A DNA stretch of 64,000 bases from Symbiodinium natans. Lineage: Eukaryota > Sar > Dinophyceae > Suessiales > Symbiodiniaceae. The first letter of the stretch is position 1. Every line of letters starts with the position of its first letter. Positions 22,653-32,617 of the stretch are shown piece after piece. Below the pieces are notes generated by a model that saw only the letters and a list, made by a program, of their open reading frames with translations, ran no database searches and was not told the origin of the DNA. Position numbers and translations under genes: made by a program. Where the stretch lies: NCBI GenBank assembly GCA_905221605.1, contig CAJNDS010002074.1:1-64000 (forward strand). Reading direction: 5' to 3'.

Positions 22653-23178
22653 AGTGCTGACACAACTGTGGATCCACTTCAGCGGGTCGCAACTTACTGT
22701 TGGCAGCTTGAGCTCGCTTCTCGAAGTGTGCATGTCATGCTTGCGAAAGCTATGCAAGTCTTCTCTGTGTTCCATGTGTATCGTGTGATCCACAAAAGGA
22801 GTCCGGGTCAAAACCTTCACGGTGCATGTCAGGCTTCTGGTAGCATTGGTTGTGTTTTCACAGCCAACATTCAGTCAGCCACTGTAACGTTGATGACCTG
22901 ATGGAAATGTTGACTGAGCGTTGACTGTGAAAGCACAGCCAACGCTAGTGGTACCAAAAGACTGACATGTACTTTGAAGGCTTTGACTCAGATTCCTTTT
23001 GTGGATCACGCGATGCACGTGGGGCGACACAGAGAAGGTTTGCGAGGCCTCCGCAAGCATGACATGCAAAATCGATTTGCATGGCCCCTCCGCCAAAATT
23101 GAGAAGCGAAATCTAGCTGTCAACAGCGAGGTGCAACTCACTTCAGTGGATCCACATTTGTGTCAGCTATCAAGGAAC
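22653..23178. repeat. Long imperfect inverted repeat, about 250 bp arms
   Basis: The left arm (about 22653-22890) and right arm (about 22910-23178) are reverse complements at roughly three quarters identity, centred near 22900, with small indels. Landmarks such as GTGGATCCAC, GTGATCCACAAAAGGA and CATGTCATGCTTGCG recur in mirrored order. Each arm, read outward to inward, encodes a similar peptide (…VHVMLAKAMQVFSVFHV… versus …LHVMLAEASQTFSVSPHV…). Confidence 0.8.
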
Positions 23179-23229
23179 CTCATTAAAGTCGGTGTATGGA
23201 GGAAATCTTCCATCACCGACTACGAGTAA

Positions 23230-24240
23230 CTCTCATCCAGGTCGATGCAAGGTTGCCGCCCCGCACCCCTTTCCTAACATTGAGAACTGGCATCCTGGAG
23301 GCGGTGCAAGATTTATGTCGCTGCACCAAGTATGTTAAACCACCCACCTTTCGAAACAACGTGAAAAGGGAGGGCGGGGGATAGATACTTCTGCATTCTG
23401 AAAGCCGTGCAAGGTTCCCTGCATCCACAGATGTATCAAGCGGGAACAGGACACGCAGGCTTGGCTGCAGACCACTGTTCTGAAGCAGCCGAGAAAGCGA
23501 TGGAGGAGGGATGGCTGCAATGACCTGGCGAGAAATCAGCGCGACAGCGTCAGCCGCTGCACGCGCTGTTCCCGTTAACTCTGCGACTTAACGTCGTGCA
23601 TGTGTTCAGACATGCGGCGAACTTCAGCGCAACCTCCGTGTCGCTCCATGCGCTCCACAGGCCCTAAGGCAAGGACGCAGTCCGTCTCGATAGTGTCACC
23701 ATCTCCTGAGTCTGACTTGGAGGAAGAGATGCCATGATGTGCAGCTTAAGACTGCCAAGACCATCGGCTAGGAACGGCTTCAGGATGCTGCGGGTGGTCC
23801 CACATACGATGCTAGCGACAAGAGATTTCAAGCGCACAAGGACATGTTAATGGGCTGGGACAAGCCTGCAGTACGTGAGGAGAATCCTGGAGAGGGCTTC
23901 AACACGGACTAGTCCTGCGCTGGCTGCCGGATAACGCCGAACCTGGGTCCGCGTGACCTGTCCTCCAAACCCTCTGTTTCACTTGAGGGCCGGAGGCAGG
24001 GAGGACGAAAGCTCGGGGACCGGAAGCAAGAGCAAAGTTGCAAGAGAAAGTGCGGGCAGGGCCCAGTTGGAGGCATGCTTGAGGGGCCAGCGTCTTCTTT
24101 TCAGCCGTCGCAGTGTTGGGTAGATACTAGCTTCTTGCAAGCAACTAGCTTGTTGCAATCAACACATCACTAGTGGGCGGCGACGCATGTTGTGCTGGGA
24201 GCCTGACTCACGCGCTGCGGTCAACACGCGACGGAGTCAG
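23230..24240. other. No gene seen
   Basis: From 23530 to 24240 no frame is open for 60 codons on either strand and no telomeric block or introner is visible. This is the emptiest stretch of the window. Confidence 0.6.
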
Positions 24241-24276
24241 GTCTTGACGTAAAAACGCCTCCCCTTAAGGTATTGA

Positions 24277-24425
24277 TATATCAATTTACCCCCCCCCCCC
24301 CACCCCCCCCCCTCCAAAACCAGGGAATTCGTGTGATGTATCAATTTACCCCCCCCCCCCCCCCTCCCCCCTTCCAAAAAAAAGGAATTCGTGTGATATA
24401 TCAATTTACCCCCCCCCCCCCTAAT
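24277..24425. repeat. About 72 bp tandem repeat with poly-C
   Basis: Two and a half units of ATATCAATTTA, 12-20 C residues, a CCTCCAAAA-like stretch and GGAATTCGTGTGAT. C-run lengths vary between units. Confidence 0.9.
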
Positions 24426-24539
24426 AAGATAGTATCAATGATACGCTGTTTTCTGGCCGTGGTCGGCCCCCTGCTGCTAAAGCAGATAAAACTCCAGCTT
24501 CGCTACGCGAGCTTTCGTGACTTGCTGCTTTAGGCGCTT

Positions 24540-25024
24540 TCAACTCCTTATGTGATTGCAAACAACCGTGTCGACCCCATGTGCAGCCAAGTTGCCCAGG
24601 GAAACACGGACAGACTTTGAGTCGGGGCTTGGTTCCTGCAGCCTGAGAACATCTACGGTATCCAGTATCGCACAGCTGTCACACGGAGTGAGTGTTCCAG
24701 GCGAAAACAGACACGGTTCAACTATCCATTTTGCACTCGCAGCTGGGCCTGCTGCAACTGTTGTGAAACGCAAGAGTATCACAGGATCACACCAGTGTTG
24801 CTCATGTCATCCTATCGTCCGGATGGAGGGGTGCGCTGCTAGCTTGACAGTAAATCAGAGGCTTGACATCGGAAGCCGTTCCAGAAAGACAGGTTCTCGT
24901 TTGTTCTTCCGGGTTCACTGCTTGAGCTGCTTGCCAGGGGTCGCTCACCCCACACAAAGGACCGCGCGTGCAGATGTTTTCTCAGCATGAAGTGCGGGGG
25001 AGGCTGCGGTGCTATCCTTTGCAT
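24540..25024 (-). CDS. Unidentified 124-residue protein
   Basis: ATG at 25024; exons 25024-24868 (52 codons + 1) and 24757-24540 (2 + 71 codons + stop) join across a 110 bp GT-AG intron, phase 1, with a good acceptor TTTCACAACAG. The product contains a Ser-run (PLASSSSSEPG) and a Cys pair (LTPCDSCAIL). No family recognised. It starts only 41 bp downstream of the RCC1-type stop codon, so it might instead be an alternative continuation of that gene. Confidence 0.5.
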
Positions 25025-25065
25025 GACTTGTATGCAGTTGCACGTAGAGGAGGTTCACGTTGGAA

Positions 25066-26711
25066 TCATTCAGCGTTCAAGGCTGGGAGCACTCCCCCGC
25101 AGTCGCCGCCCAACCATGGATTGCCCCATGTCAAGATCTGTCCATCCAGGCGCATGGCTGCAAATGCGCTGCAAGAGGCCTGAATGTCGTAGATCTCGAC
25201 AAGCTCGCCTTGGACCCGTGAGCTGTCGCCACCATGGTCCGCATGCCCCCAGCTCACTACAGAGCCATCAGACTTCACGGCAGCAAAAGCACCAGAGGAA
25301 GCCGCAACACGCTGGACGCCTTTCAGCTCTTGCTGCACCGAGCTACTATCACCTCCATGCGGCGCAAAACCCCATGTAACCACCGTCTCATCCGATCGGA
25401 TGGCTGCAAAAGCGCTGCCTGATGCCCGTATCTCTTGTACGTTGGTCAATTGCGCCTGGACCGACGTGCTGTCTCCACCATACAAGCTATGACCCCAGGT
25501 TACAACACCACCTACCTTTGTCAGAGCTGCAAATGCACGGCTATTGGATTGAATTCTGAGCACATCGTGGAGCTCTGCATGAACGCTGCTGCTGTCACCA
25601 CCAAATTCAGCATGGCCCCATGTCACCACACTTCCGTCATGTAGGAGAGCTGCAAAGGCACCGCCTGATCCCTGCACATCCTGAACATCCAGGAGCCTGT
25701 CCTGCACATCATCTCACAAAATACCTTAGACACACCCTGAGGGCAACAAGTGGGGCATTTCTACAGCAGGGTTGCATGCGAATGTCTTTATCCAACCTGT
25801 GCAATTCCACACGCGACACCCTGTCCAAAAGATCCAAACATGTCTATTGCCTCTGACATATCGGACGCGCGGAGTCCATGAGATTGTGGTTTCGGGGAAC
25901 ATCTCAAGGCCGCAATCGTTGGGTTATGCCGTGAATTTGTGCACACAAGACATTCGCTGAGCTCCACAAAGAGGATATCCTGACATGTTCCTGACAAGCA
26001 CTCTCATTGGTCCTGGACGTCGCTGCAATCGCCGCCATTTCGTAGATCGCCCCATGCCACCACTGTCCCATCATGCAGCACCGCAGCGAATGCAAGCCCC
26101 GCGGCGCGGACCACCTTGACACTCCGAAGCCTGTGCGCCACTCGGCTGGTGTCGGCTCCATGAGCACCGATACCCCAGGCAACAACAGACCCATCAGACC
26201 GCACTGCGGCAAATGCACCGCTGGAAGAGCAGATTTGGATTACGCCTCGCAGATCCTGTTGCACACTCCTGCTCGAACCACCACAAACAGGATGGCCCCA
26301 AGTCACTACAGTTCCATTGTCGCGTATGGCAGCAAATGCCCCACTGCCGGCTTCAATCCACTCTACATCTCGAAGCTCATCCTGTACCTGGCTGCTATCG
26401 CCGCCGAAATCGGCATCGCCCCAGGTCACGACATGTCCATCGCGAAGTAGGGCGAAGGCCTTGGATATACGACTTGAAGCCAAGCCAGCATGGCGGACCG
26501 TCGCTGAGACTGTATCCCCACTGCATAAAGTCACGTCTTTGAGCTTGCTGCCTCTCTTTAGCACGGTCCCATCCCTCGAGAAAAGGCCAGCGATCAGGAC
26601 TTGCAACTTCTGTTGTGCTCGCACTTTGAGGTCATTCACCGTGGCTTCTGACTCCAACAATACTGACGCTGTCTGTCCACTCAAGAGGACGACATGCAGC
26701 AGCAGGGTCAT
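25066..26711 (-). CDS. RCC1-type repeat protein with ubiquitin-like N-terminus
   Basis: Exons 26711-26013 (233 codons) and 25701-25066 (211 codons plus stop) join in phase 0 to give 444 residues. Residues 1-78 look like a ubiquitin-like domain (LLSGQTASVLLESEATVNDL, then SKLKDVTLCSGDTVSATV). After it come nine repeats of about 41 residues with the core AFAALRxDGxVVTWGxxxxGGDSS and a VQxxLxxVxxI tail, the pattern of RCC1/HERC-type beta-propeller blades. Proteins like this are widely annotated as HERC2-like ubiquitin ligases in dinoflagellates, but there is no HECT domain here, so ligase activity is not supported; a binding or scaffold role is more likely. The 311 bp intron splits repeat 4 and starts with GA after CAG, a non-canonical donor known in dinoflagellates; splicing restores the repeat exactly. 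Confidence 0.88.
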
Positions 26712-28080
26712 TCAGCTTCTACAGTGTTGCGCTAGAGTCAGGAAAACTTAGGGAGCAGGCGTTGTGTTTTGCAGATTGGCCTATCCGCTTAGTCAAAGCC
26801 AACATCAATCATCGTAGTGGTCTGTCGAGCCGCTGATCAGTCCAGAATCCAGAACCTTTCTTCTTCTGTTAGCCAAAGCACTGCAACGCAGGTGCTGCTC
26901 TTCTACATAACAGACATGACATCCCCTCCAGAAAAAAGAGACAGAGAGAGAGAGATGGAGCGCAGCTCGGTACAACCCTGCTTTCGGAAAACCCAGCATG
27001 TCAAGAAACCGGCTCTTGCTGTGTGGCACCCTCCAGTTTCTGCTCCGACTTGGGCCAGTGCCGCTGGACGACTGATCCCAGCCTCAACACACACTATACT
27101 ATAACTGTAATGGGAGGATTGAATATGAGGGTATAGGGGGGATTTCCTCTTAGGGGGAGGAGATTACACACCAAGAAGGTGTGGTAAACAATGACAAAAG
27201 CAAGGCACAGGACGAAGATGAGATCAAATGCAGAAGATGCAGAACAGAGACGAAAGTGCATGGGGCATGGGGTGGACAGGCTTCTGCGGACCTGGGAACA
27301 TTATGCTGAAGCCGAGCGAAAAACGGGATCCAGCGAAACACAGTTCTGCAAACACAGTTCTGCAGCCCTACATGTCTTGCGTATCTTGCGTTCGTGAGCA
27401 AGAACTCTCCGAGAGCGCTCCAGCGCGTCTGCCCCAATTTTCCTCCTTCATTCTGTTGACGTTTCTGGTCCTTAATTGGGATTCTGATAACTCAATTAAG
27501 GATTGATAGTAAGGGCTTTTCTATACGTGCTACATGCTAGCCCCGCAACAGGATAGGAAGGCGTGCAAGTCACCGGATCGTTCTGCGTGATACGTAGCGC
27601 GTTGCGCCGCTCTGCACTGGGGTGCAGAAGCGCTGTTTCGAACGTTTGCATGTCCCCTCCCATTCGTGATTGCCCCTCCAATGGAGTCTCAGGCAGAGAT
27701 GGGGAAGTTGGCTGGCTTATAGGAATAGCCAGAGAGCACGAAATCAGGACACGATCGAAGATGTCCAACCTCGAACACAAAAGGGCTCCCTGGGAGGCTG
27801 TCAGAGAAGTAAACGAAACGTATGGGAGCGCTGCCTGATGCTGCCTGCCAGTGCATGGGAGAAACTTACAACCTCTGTGGCAAATGCCGAATCTCCACCG
27901 CACGCGTTCCAGGTGCCGGGTGCCGCAGGGAGTCCTCGCAAGAGCAGACCGCACGTCACGCATGTCCAGCGTATGTCTTTGGGTGCGCTGTCGGATTAAT
28001 TGCATGGAATTGGCTTGTCTGCCTTCGGCCTGTCTGCCGAAATCATGTCACAGCTGCTTTAGACATCGGCTCCTCTATGG
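26712..28080. other. Mostly unresolved; possible gene tail and one long frame
   Basis: A minus-strand frame ending at 26805 (NRRRKVLDSGLISGSTDHYDD) may be the last exon of another gene 94 bp upstream of the RCC1-type start. At 27496-28005 the minus strand is open for 169 codons without recognisable motifs. Near 27110-27175 a G-rich patch resembles part of the intron sequence at 33540-33600. Confidence 0.3.
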
Positions 28081-28082
28081 CA

Positions 28083-29146
28083 TCAGTCAGACTGCTCATG
28101 CCGTTCCGGAATGAGTAGCTGCCTGGGATCAGGATGCACGTGGGCTTCTACAGCGCTAAGAACCCAGTGCTCATCTTTGTTGTTTCGGGTGCCCGACCCA
28201 CTGCCGCAACACTCTTTCCCCGTACCCAGAGTGATTGATGGAAGCAAGATGTGCATCCCCGACACAAGGAAATCTGAGCTGCCCGCGGCCCCCCGTTGCC
28301 ACTCGCTGTAGCAGAGGGTCCTGACATCACAAGCGTTACGAAGTCATACTGACACTGCAAACCTATAGTGACCTGTGCAAGCTGCAAGAACTTGTGCCAG
28401 GCTCATTTTGTTCAAGTGCTGTTGGCTCTTCATCTGGCCAAGGCCATTTTGCCATCAGGCGCGTCCAGCTTTCAAGTCCCAGCTTTTGCACGGTGTCCGC
28501 ATTCTGCTCCAAAACTTGATCTCCAGCTGAGGGGTCGGCAAGAGCTGCAGACACGTCGCAAAGCCGCAAGAGGTGAAATGTTGGTCGCGGCGCACGCTGC
28601 GGAACGCTCGCCAGAATCTCATCTGGTGCAAGCTCACCTCCGGCAAGCATAGCCTCACCTTGCAGCTGCTCCTCAAGCTCTTCGTCCTGGTCATCTCCCT
28701 CCTCTTGCAGAAGCTCTGCCAGGTACCTGAAACTTTCTGGCCGGGCCAGAAATCTTCACGCTTGTGCAGCCTCTTGCCACTCTTGCCATGCCTTCCCTGC
28801 GATTCCCGGTTCCCTCTACCCATTCGAAAGCCCTCGCAACTGCAGCCGTGTGACTTGTAGGCAACTCGCTCCTCGCGTCCATCTTTCAGGCCGACCAGAA
28901 ACCTCTGAGACTTGGACTTGCCCCACCCACCCCCCCCCCTTTAATGGGGGATTCCGACAAATAGGGGTACCTTATTGGGGTCCTATTATAAGGGAATCCT
29001 ACTCTTTGGGGACTGTATTGGGGGGGGGCACCTTATTTTCGTAAACCCCCACATCGCAAGTCAGAACTCAGCCACCTCCTACAGCTGCCGAGACACATGT
29101 CATGGCCCTCTTCGTCTTGCCCGGCATCTGGGTCCAAGACCGTGGC
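28083..29146 (-). CDS. Unidentified acidic protein, 260-residue C-terminal part
   Basis: Four exons, 29146-29053, 28916-28820, 28726-28373 and 28320-28083, join with phases 1, 2, 2 and sum to exactly 261 codons including the stop. All acceptors are AG and donors GT. The middle is acidic and probably helical (YLAELLQEEGDDQDEELEEQ), followed by a mixed region with WTRLMAKWPWPDEEPTALEQ and a C-terminal segment DEHWVLSAVEAHVHPDPRQL. I recognise no family. Intron 1 contains a family A introner; intron 3 is only 52 bp. The gene continues upstream of 29146. Confidence 0.7.
28917..29052 (-). mobile_element. Family A introner in a 136 bp intron
   Basis: Element 28946-29050 has GGGGGATTCCGACAAATAGG and TTATTTTCGTAAACCCCC ends. 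The intron starts at its edge (GTGGGGG) and ends at an AG about 29 bases past the other edge. Confidence 0.8.
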
Positions 29147-29188
29147 CTGTGATCAACGTCTTGCCCAGGAGCTTCATCAGAGCAACAA

Positions 29189-29216
29189 AACCTAACCCTA
29201 AACTCCCTAAACCCTG
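29189..29216 (-). repeat. Interstitial telomeric repeat, short
   Basis: Three imperfect TTTAGGG-like units in minus orientation, upstream of the exon starting at 29146. Confidence 0.85.
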
Positions 29217-29387
29217 GTAATATGAGAATCTCAGAAAGCAACTTTCTAGCTCTGCTGAAAGAGCGCACCGCACTGGCGGACCCTTGACAAGCCAATGGAC
29301 TGCGACATCGTTGGCAGATTCTCGGAAACCCGTTCTGGATAGTTCTAACTAGTAGTCAGGTGTAGTCCCAGAACAGGGATCATGTGC

Positions 29388-29602
29388 TCAGCACGATTCA
29401 CGCCACATTCGCAATACGCTAAACCCTAAACCCTAAACCCCTAAAACCCCAAACCCTGAACCCTGAACCCTGAAGCCTAAAGCCTAAAGCCTAAAGCCTA
29501 AACCCAGCCTCCTGCAAGGCCCCATCAAGCGGTAGAGACAAGACATCGTCCACCTCAAGCACGCTGCCAAACCTCAGCTTCGAATGCGTCGGGCCCGGGG
29601 AG
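29388..29602 (-). CDS. C-terminal exons with a telomeric-repeat intron
   Basis: An exon to 29504 (encoding RFGSVLEVDDVLSLPLDGAL; 5' limit near 29602, in-frame Met upstream) joins 29418-29388 (10 codons with stop) in phase 2. The 85 bp intron is entirely telomere-like repeat. The product is unidentified. Confidence 0.5.
29419..29503 (-). repeat. Telomere-like block acting as an intron (85 bp)
   Basis: On the minus strand: GTTTAGGC units, then TTCAGGG and TTTAGGG variants, ending GGGTTTAG. GT and AG fall exactly at the borders of the repeat, and excision keeps the frame. Confidence 0.6.
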
Positions 29603-29620
29603 CACATGAAGCTCGTATAA

Positions 29621-29649
29621 TTTAGGGTTTAGGGTTTAGGGTTTAGGGT
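29621..29649 (+). repeat. Interstitial telomeric repeat
   Basis: Four TTTAGGG units in plus orientation. Confidence 0.9.
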
Positions 29650-29735
29650 AAGATTTGCAAAACGAGCCAAATCCTCACGGCCCTCGGGGCTTTCTTCAAA
29701 TTTGGACGTCACCGTCGTAAAATTGCCTCCGCCCG

Positions 29736-29755
29736 CCCCCCCCCCCCCCCCCCCC
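29736..29755 (+). repeat. Poly-C run, 20 bases
   Basis: Uninterrupted C homopolymer. Confidence 0.95.
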
Positions 29756-29940
29756 ACAAGTTTAACAACTAGGGGGTCCTGATTCCAATTTTAAGCTCGG
29801 CACGAAGCTTTCAGTTTTTTGTAATAGCAAACATTCACGACGCCGAGCCATGTCATCTACCCAGTGGGGACGACCCAAGCGAGACATTTCGTGAAGGAGG
29901 AGCGCGGACAGGAGCGCAAAGCTGCGGAGCAAAGAGAGCC

Positions 29941-29979
29941 AGGGTTTAGGGTTTAGGGTTTAGGGTTTAGAGTTTAGGG
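29941..29979 (+). repeat. Interstitial telomeric repeat
   Basis: Five and a half TTTAGGG-type units in plus orientation, one with an A substitution. Confidence 0.92.
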
Positions 29980-30625
29980 CAACTTAATCTCCATGTCGAT
30001 CCTCGCGCATCACGGCGGGTGCAGAGCCACCTCTGCCGCGGGTGAGCCAAACTGGCCAGAGGAAGAAAACTTTAAAGGATCAGGACAAAGGACCACACAA
30101 AGGAATTGTTGCTTTAATGCTAGGGAAGGCAAGTTTTGAAGGACAAGCAGAATATTGACAAAAAGCCGGCGGCGAATACAGCCTAGGCATACGGAACTGC
30201 GAAACAGACGTGCAGGGAAAAAACCGAGTTCAGCCTGCACGCCCCGCCCCCCCCTCACCAACCACCCCCCCCACCCGTCCTCCAACTTAAAAAACATGTG
30301 CCTTACGCACTGCCTCTTACAGGCGCCGTTTCCGAAAACGAGGCTCGCAAGGGAACATATGAAAACAAGCATAAACCAGAAGAACAGTAGGTTGGGAGGG
30401 CAGTACCATATATGTGTATATGTATGCATACATTCTATACTGCATACGGGACAATATATGCTAATGTGTAACCTGCGAACGTATGGAGGTGATTGGAGGT
30501 GCTATGGAGGTATTGGCCAGAGGGTTATGCGGATACGATTCCTATCCCGCCTAGTGTATGTGCGGCTCTTTCAGAATACAAAGGACGGAGTCAAATTAAA
30601 TTATCACTCTGAGGCTAGGCACAAC

Positions 30626-31209
30626 GGTTGATGCTCAAACTGGGGATGAAATGCCACCAGCTTGACACCCAGGCTGGCTTCGAACGTCACCCCGTTCTTC
30701 AGGGTGTTGCCGAAGAATTCTGCGAACGGTTCAAATTCCTAAGTCCATGGCGGCGAATTACGCAATCCAACATATTCAGGTCATCTGAATGGTATGAAGC
30801 ACACACAGTCTATGATGGTACCGAAAGCGCACTGACATTATATGGACAAGCTCAGGACAGCGCGCGCCAGGCTTTCACGTGAGGGCAGACCACGAGGCTT
30901 GTGGTTGCTACGCCCGGTCGAGTATCCCGCTCTTTTGGCAACGCTTCCGCCTCTCTTTGGAGGTCCTGCAGCACCTCTGCAGGGGTGGACCCAAGGCAAG
31001 TGACCACCTCAGCTCCATGAGGCTAGTCAATGTTGGGGGTGGGCAAAGCAAGCAGAGTGACAAAGACCACACAGCAAGCAAGCGCAGCTCGGCCCAAACA
31101 CCCGGATTCCGCCGGACTCATCGGCTGTTCTGGCCCACGGGCATAGGTTCATGCCGATCACCAACTTGTCTAACCACGATCTAACAGCAGCTGCGTGCTC
31201 GTCGACCAT
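30626..31209 (-). CDS. DUF1415 family protein
   Basis: Three exons match the DUF1415 layout. 31209-31102 encodes WLDKLVIGMNLCPWA, the family's signature start (W-x-x-x-V-I-G-L-N-L-C-P-F/W). 31007 to about 30863 continues IR-VVTCLGSTPAEVLQDLQ and TTSLVVCPHV, the helix and TTLLVHP-like strand. 30738-30626 encodes EFEPFAEFFGNTLKNG and VKLVAFHPQFEH, matching the FHPxF block. GT-AG borders and phase 0 at 31102/31007 fit; the donor of exon 2 is not fixed. The last family block (the aromatic NRSPxPxxHLL region) was not found downstream, so the gene is incomplete or ends abnormally. The biochemical role of DUF1415 proteins is not known. An upstream extension could encode a targeting peptide. Confidence 0.78.
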
Positions 31210-31548
31210 ACCAATCGCTCGCCGATGGCTTGAACGCAGCTTTCGATTCAGACGCAGCCCGAGTCCGAGCGAACCTCAGCAAGTTGCGCTTGCACATCCT
31301 CATCCGTCTAATGTATGCGCATGTCCCAACGGGTGTCAACAACTGACTCCACATTCCGCCGCCAAGCCGCCGCAAAGAATGGAGGCTTTCAGCAGCCCCA
31401 GCGCTTGAGATTCCACAGGAACGACAGGAAACCTGATTTCGCAAAGAGATCGAACAACAGACGTTCAGAGCTTTCAGAGATTTGAAGCCCCGAACGTGCC
31501 TGGCTCTGCATTTCGTGAAGGCCTCTGGCGCGATCCTGGAAGTGCGCG

Positions 31549-31583
31549 GGGTTTAGGGTTTACGATGGTTTAGGGTTTAGGGT
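31549..31583 (+). repeat. Interstitial telomeric repeat, interrupted
   Basis: Two short TTTAGGG runs separated by a few bases. Confidence 0.85.
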
Positions 31584-31746
31584 ATGTGCGAACACTCTGC
31601 AAATTGCGTCAGCCTCATCGACAGTTTTCTGTCACTTTATGGCAGTCCATGTCATTTGTTTGCCATGTTCTGCTTGAGTATATTATATTGTTTGAAATTT
31701 TCTATTGTATTGAACTTGTTTATGTGATATATGGATAGAACGTGAT

Positions 31747-32034
31747 TCATGGTATGATATGATCTAATAGTGCTACATTATACGCTTGACATGGTCTTAC
31801 TAGTATATTCCAGAATGCCACCGTGCCTGCTGAAGCTTCGGGTTGGCGCAGCCACGACGTGCACTTGCGGCAGAATCGAAGCCATGAGAGGTTTCCGAGA
31901 ATAGGGCTGTGTACCCTCCTGGCTAAAAGGGAGTAGAGTCGAGTAGGTCGGGGTACAAAAGGGGTACCCCCTTTTTTGGGAAGCACATCCATGTTCAAGG
32001 ACGGCTCGACCCCGACATGCATGAGGTCACGCAT
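31747..32034 (-). CDS. Putative 54-residue protein, two exons
   Basis: ATG at 32034; exons 32034-31987 (16 codons) and 31863-31747 (38 codons plus stop) join in phase 0 over a 123 bp GT-AG intron that is a family A introner. The peptide contains MRDLMHVGVEPSLNMD and an aromatic C-terminal half. No family known. It could also be part of a longer gene, since a telomeric block lies 6 bp upstream of the ATG. Confidence 0.4.
   Translation of the reverse strand: MRDLMHVGVEPSLNMDVLPKKGGTPFVPRPTRLYSLLARRVHSPILGNLSWLRFCRKCTSWLRQPEASAGTVAFWNILVRPCQAYNVALLDHIIP
31864..31986 (-). mobile_element. Family A introner forming an intron
   Basis: GTTTCCGAGAATAGGG and CCCCTTTTTTGGGAAGC inverted ends (about 31887-31985). 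The intron starts at one edge (GTGCTTCCC) and ends at an AG 23 bases past the other. Confidence 0.65.
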
Positions 32035-32040
32035 GGTTGG

Positions 32041-32217
32041 GTTTAGGGTTTAGGGTTTAGGGTTTAGGGTTTAGGGTTTAGGGTTTAGGGTTTAGGGTTT
32101 AGGGTTTAGGGTTTAGGGTTTAGGGTTTAGGGTTTAGGGTTTAGGGTGTTTCGGGTTTAGGGTGTTTCGGGTTTAGGGTGTTTCGGGTTTAGGGTGTTTC
32201 GGGTTTAGGGTTCAGGG
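32041..32217 (+). repeat. Long interstitial telomeric repeat with TTTCGGG variants
   Basis: About 25 units: perfect TTTAGGG for 16 repeats, then alternating GTTTCGGG/TTTAGGG units on the right side. Confidence 0.97.
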
Positions 32218-32617
32218 ATTTGCAACTCCAACAAACTGGAGATAACACATTAGTCATTAGTCACCAGATGTCACTATCACTAGCCTTCATCGCAGGTTGT
32301 CTCATCACACGTGCATTTCCAGGCCGTGTGCGTCAGACCAGCTCTGAGCCATTGGCTGAGGTGCAGGCATGGACTTTCCGTGTGCAGGTTGGAGGCTCAG
32401 AGAATGGCGAGGTGCTTCAAGCTGCTGGTAGGAAAGACGTGGAAAGACTGTGCTTTGCGGAGCAGCGTGGTGTAGCGGGGCGCACCAGCAAATCGAGGGC
32501 CATCCAGCTGCGCTGTCGATAGGCGACGACCGCTCCAAGCGCTGCCTCGGCGGAGAAGTTCTCCAAGTGCTTCTTCGAAAGATTAAACAAGTGGCATGTA
32601 GGTTTCCGTCAGTTGAC

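Noticed and set aside
24556-24990. 144-codon plus-strand frame
   Set aside because: It overlaps a two-exon minus-strand model with consensus splice sites.
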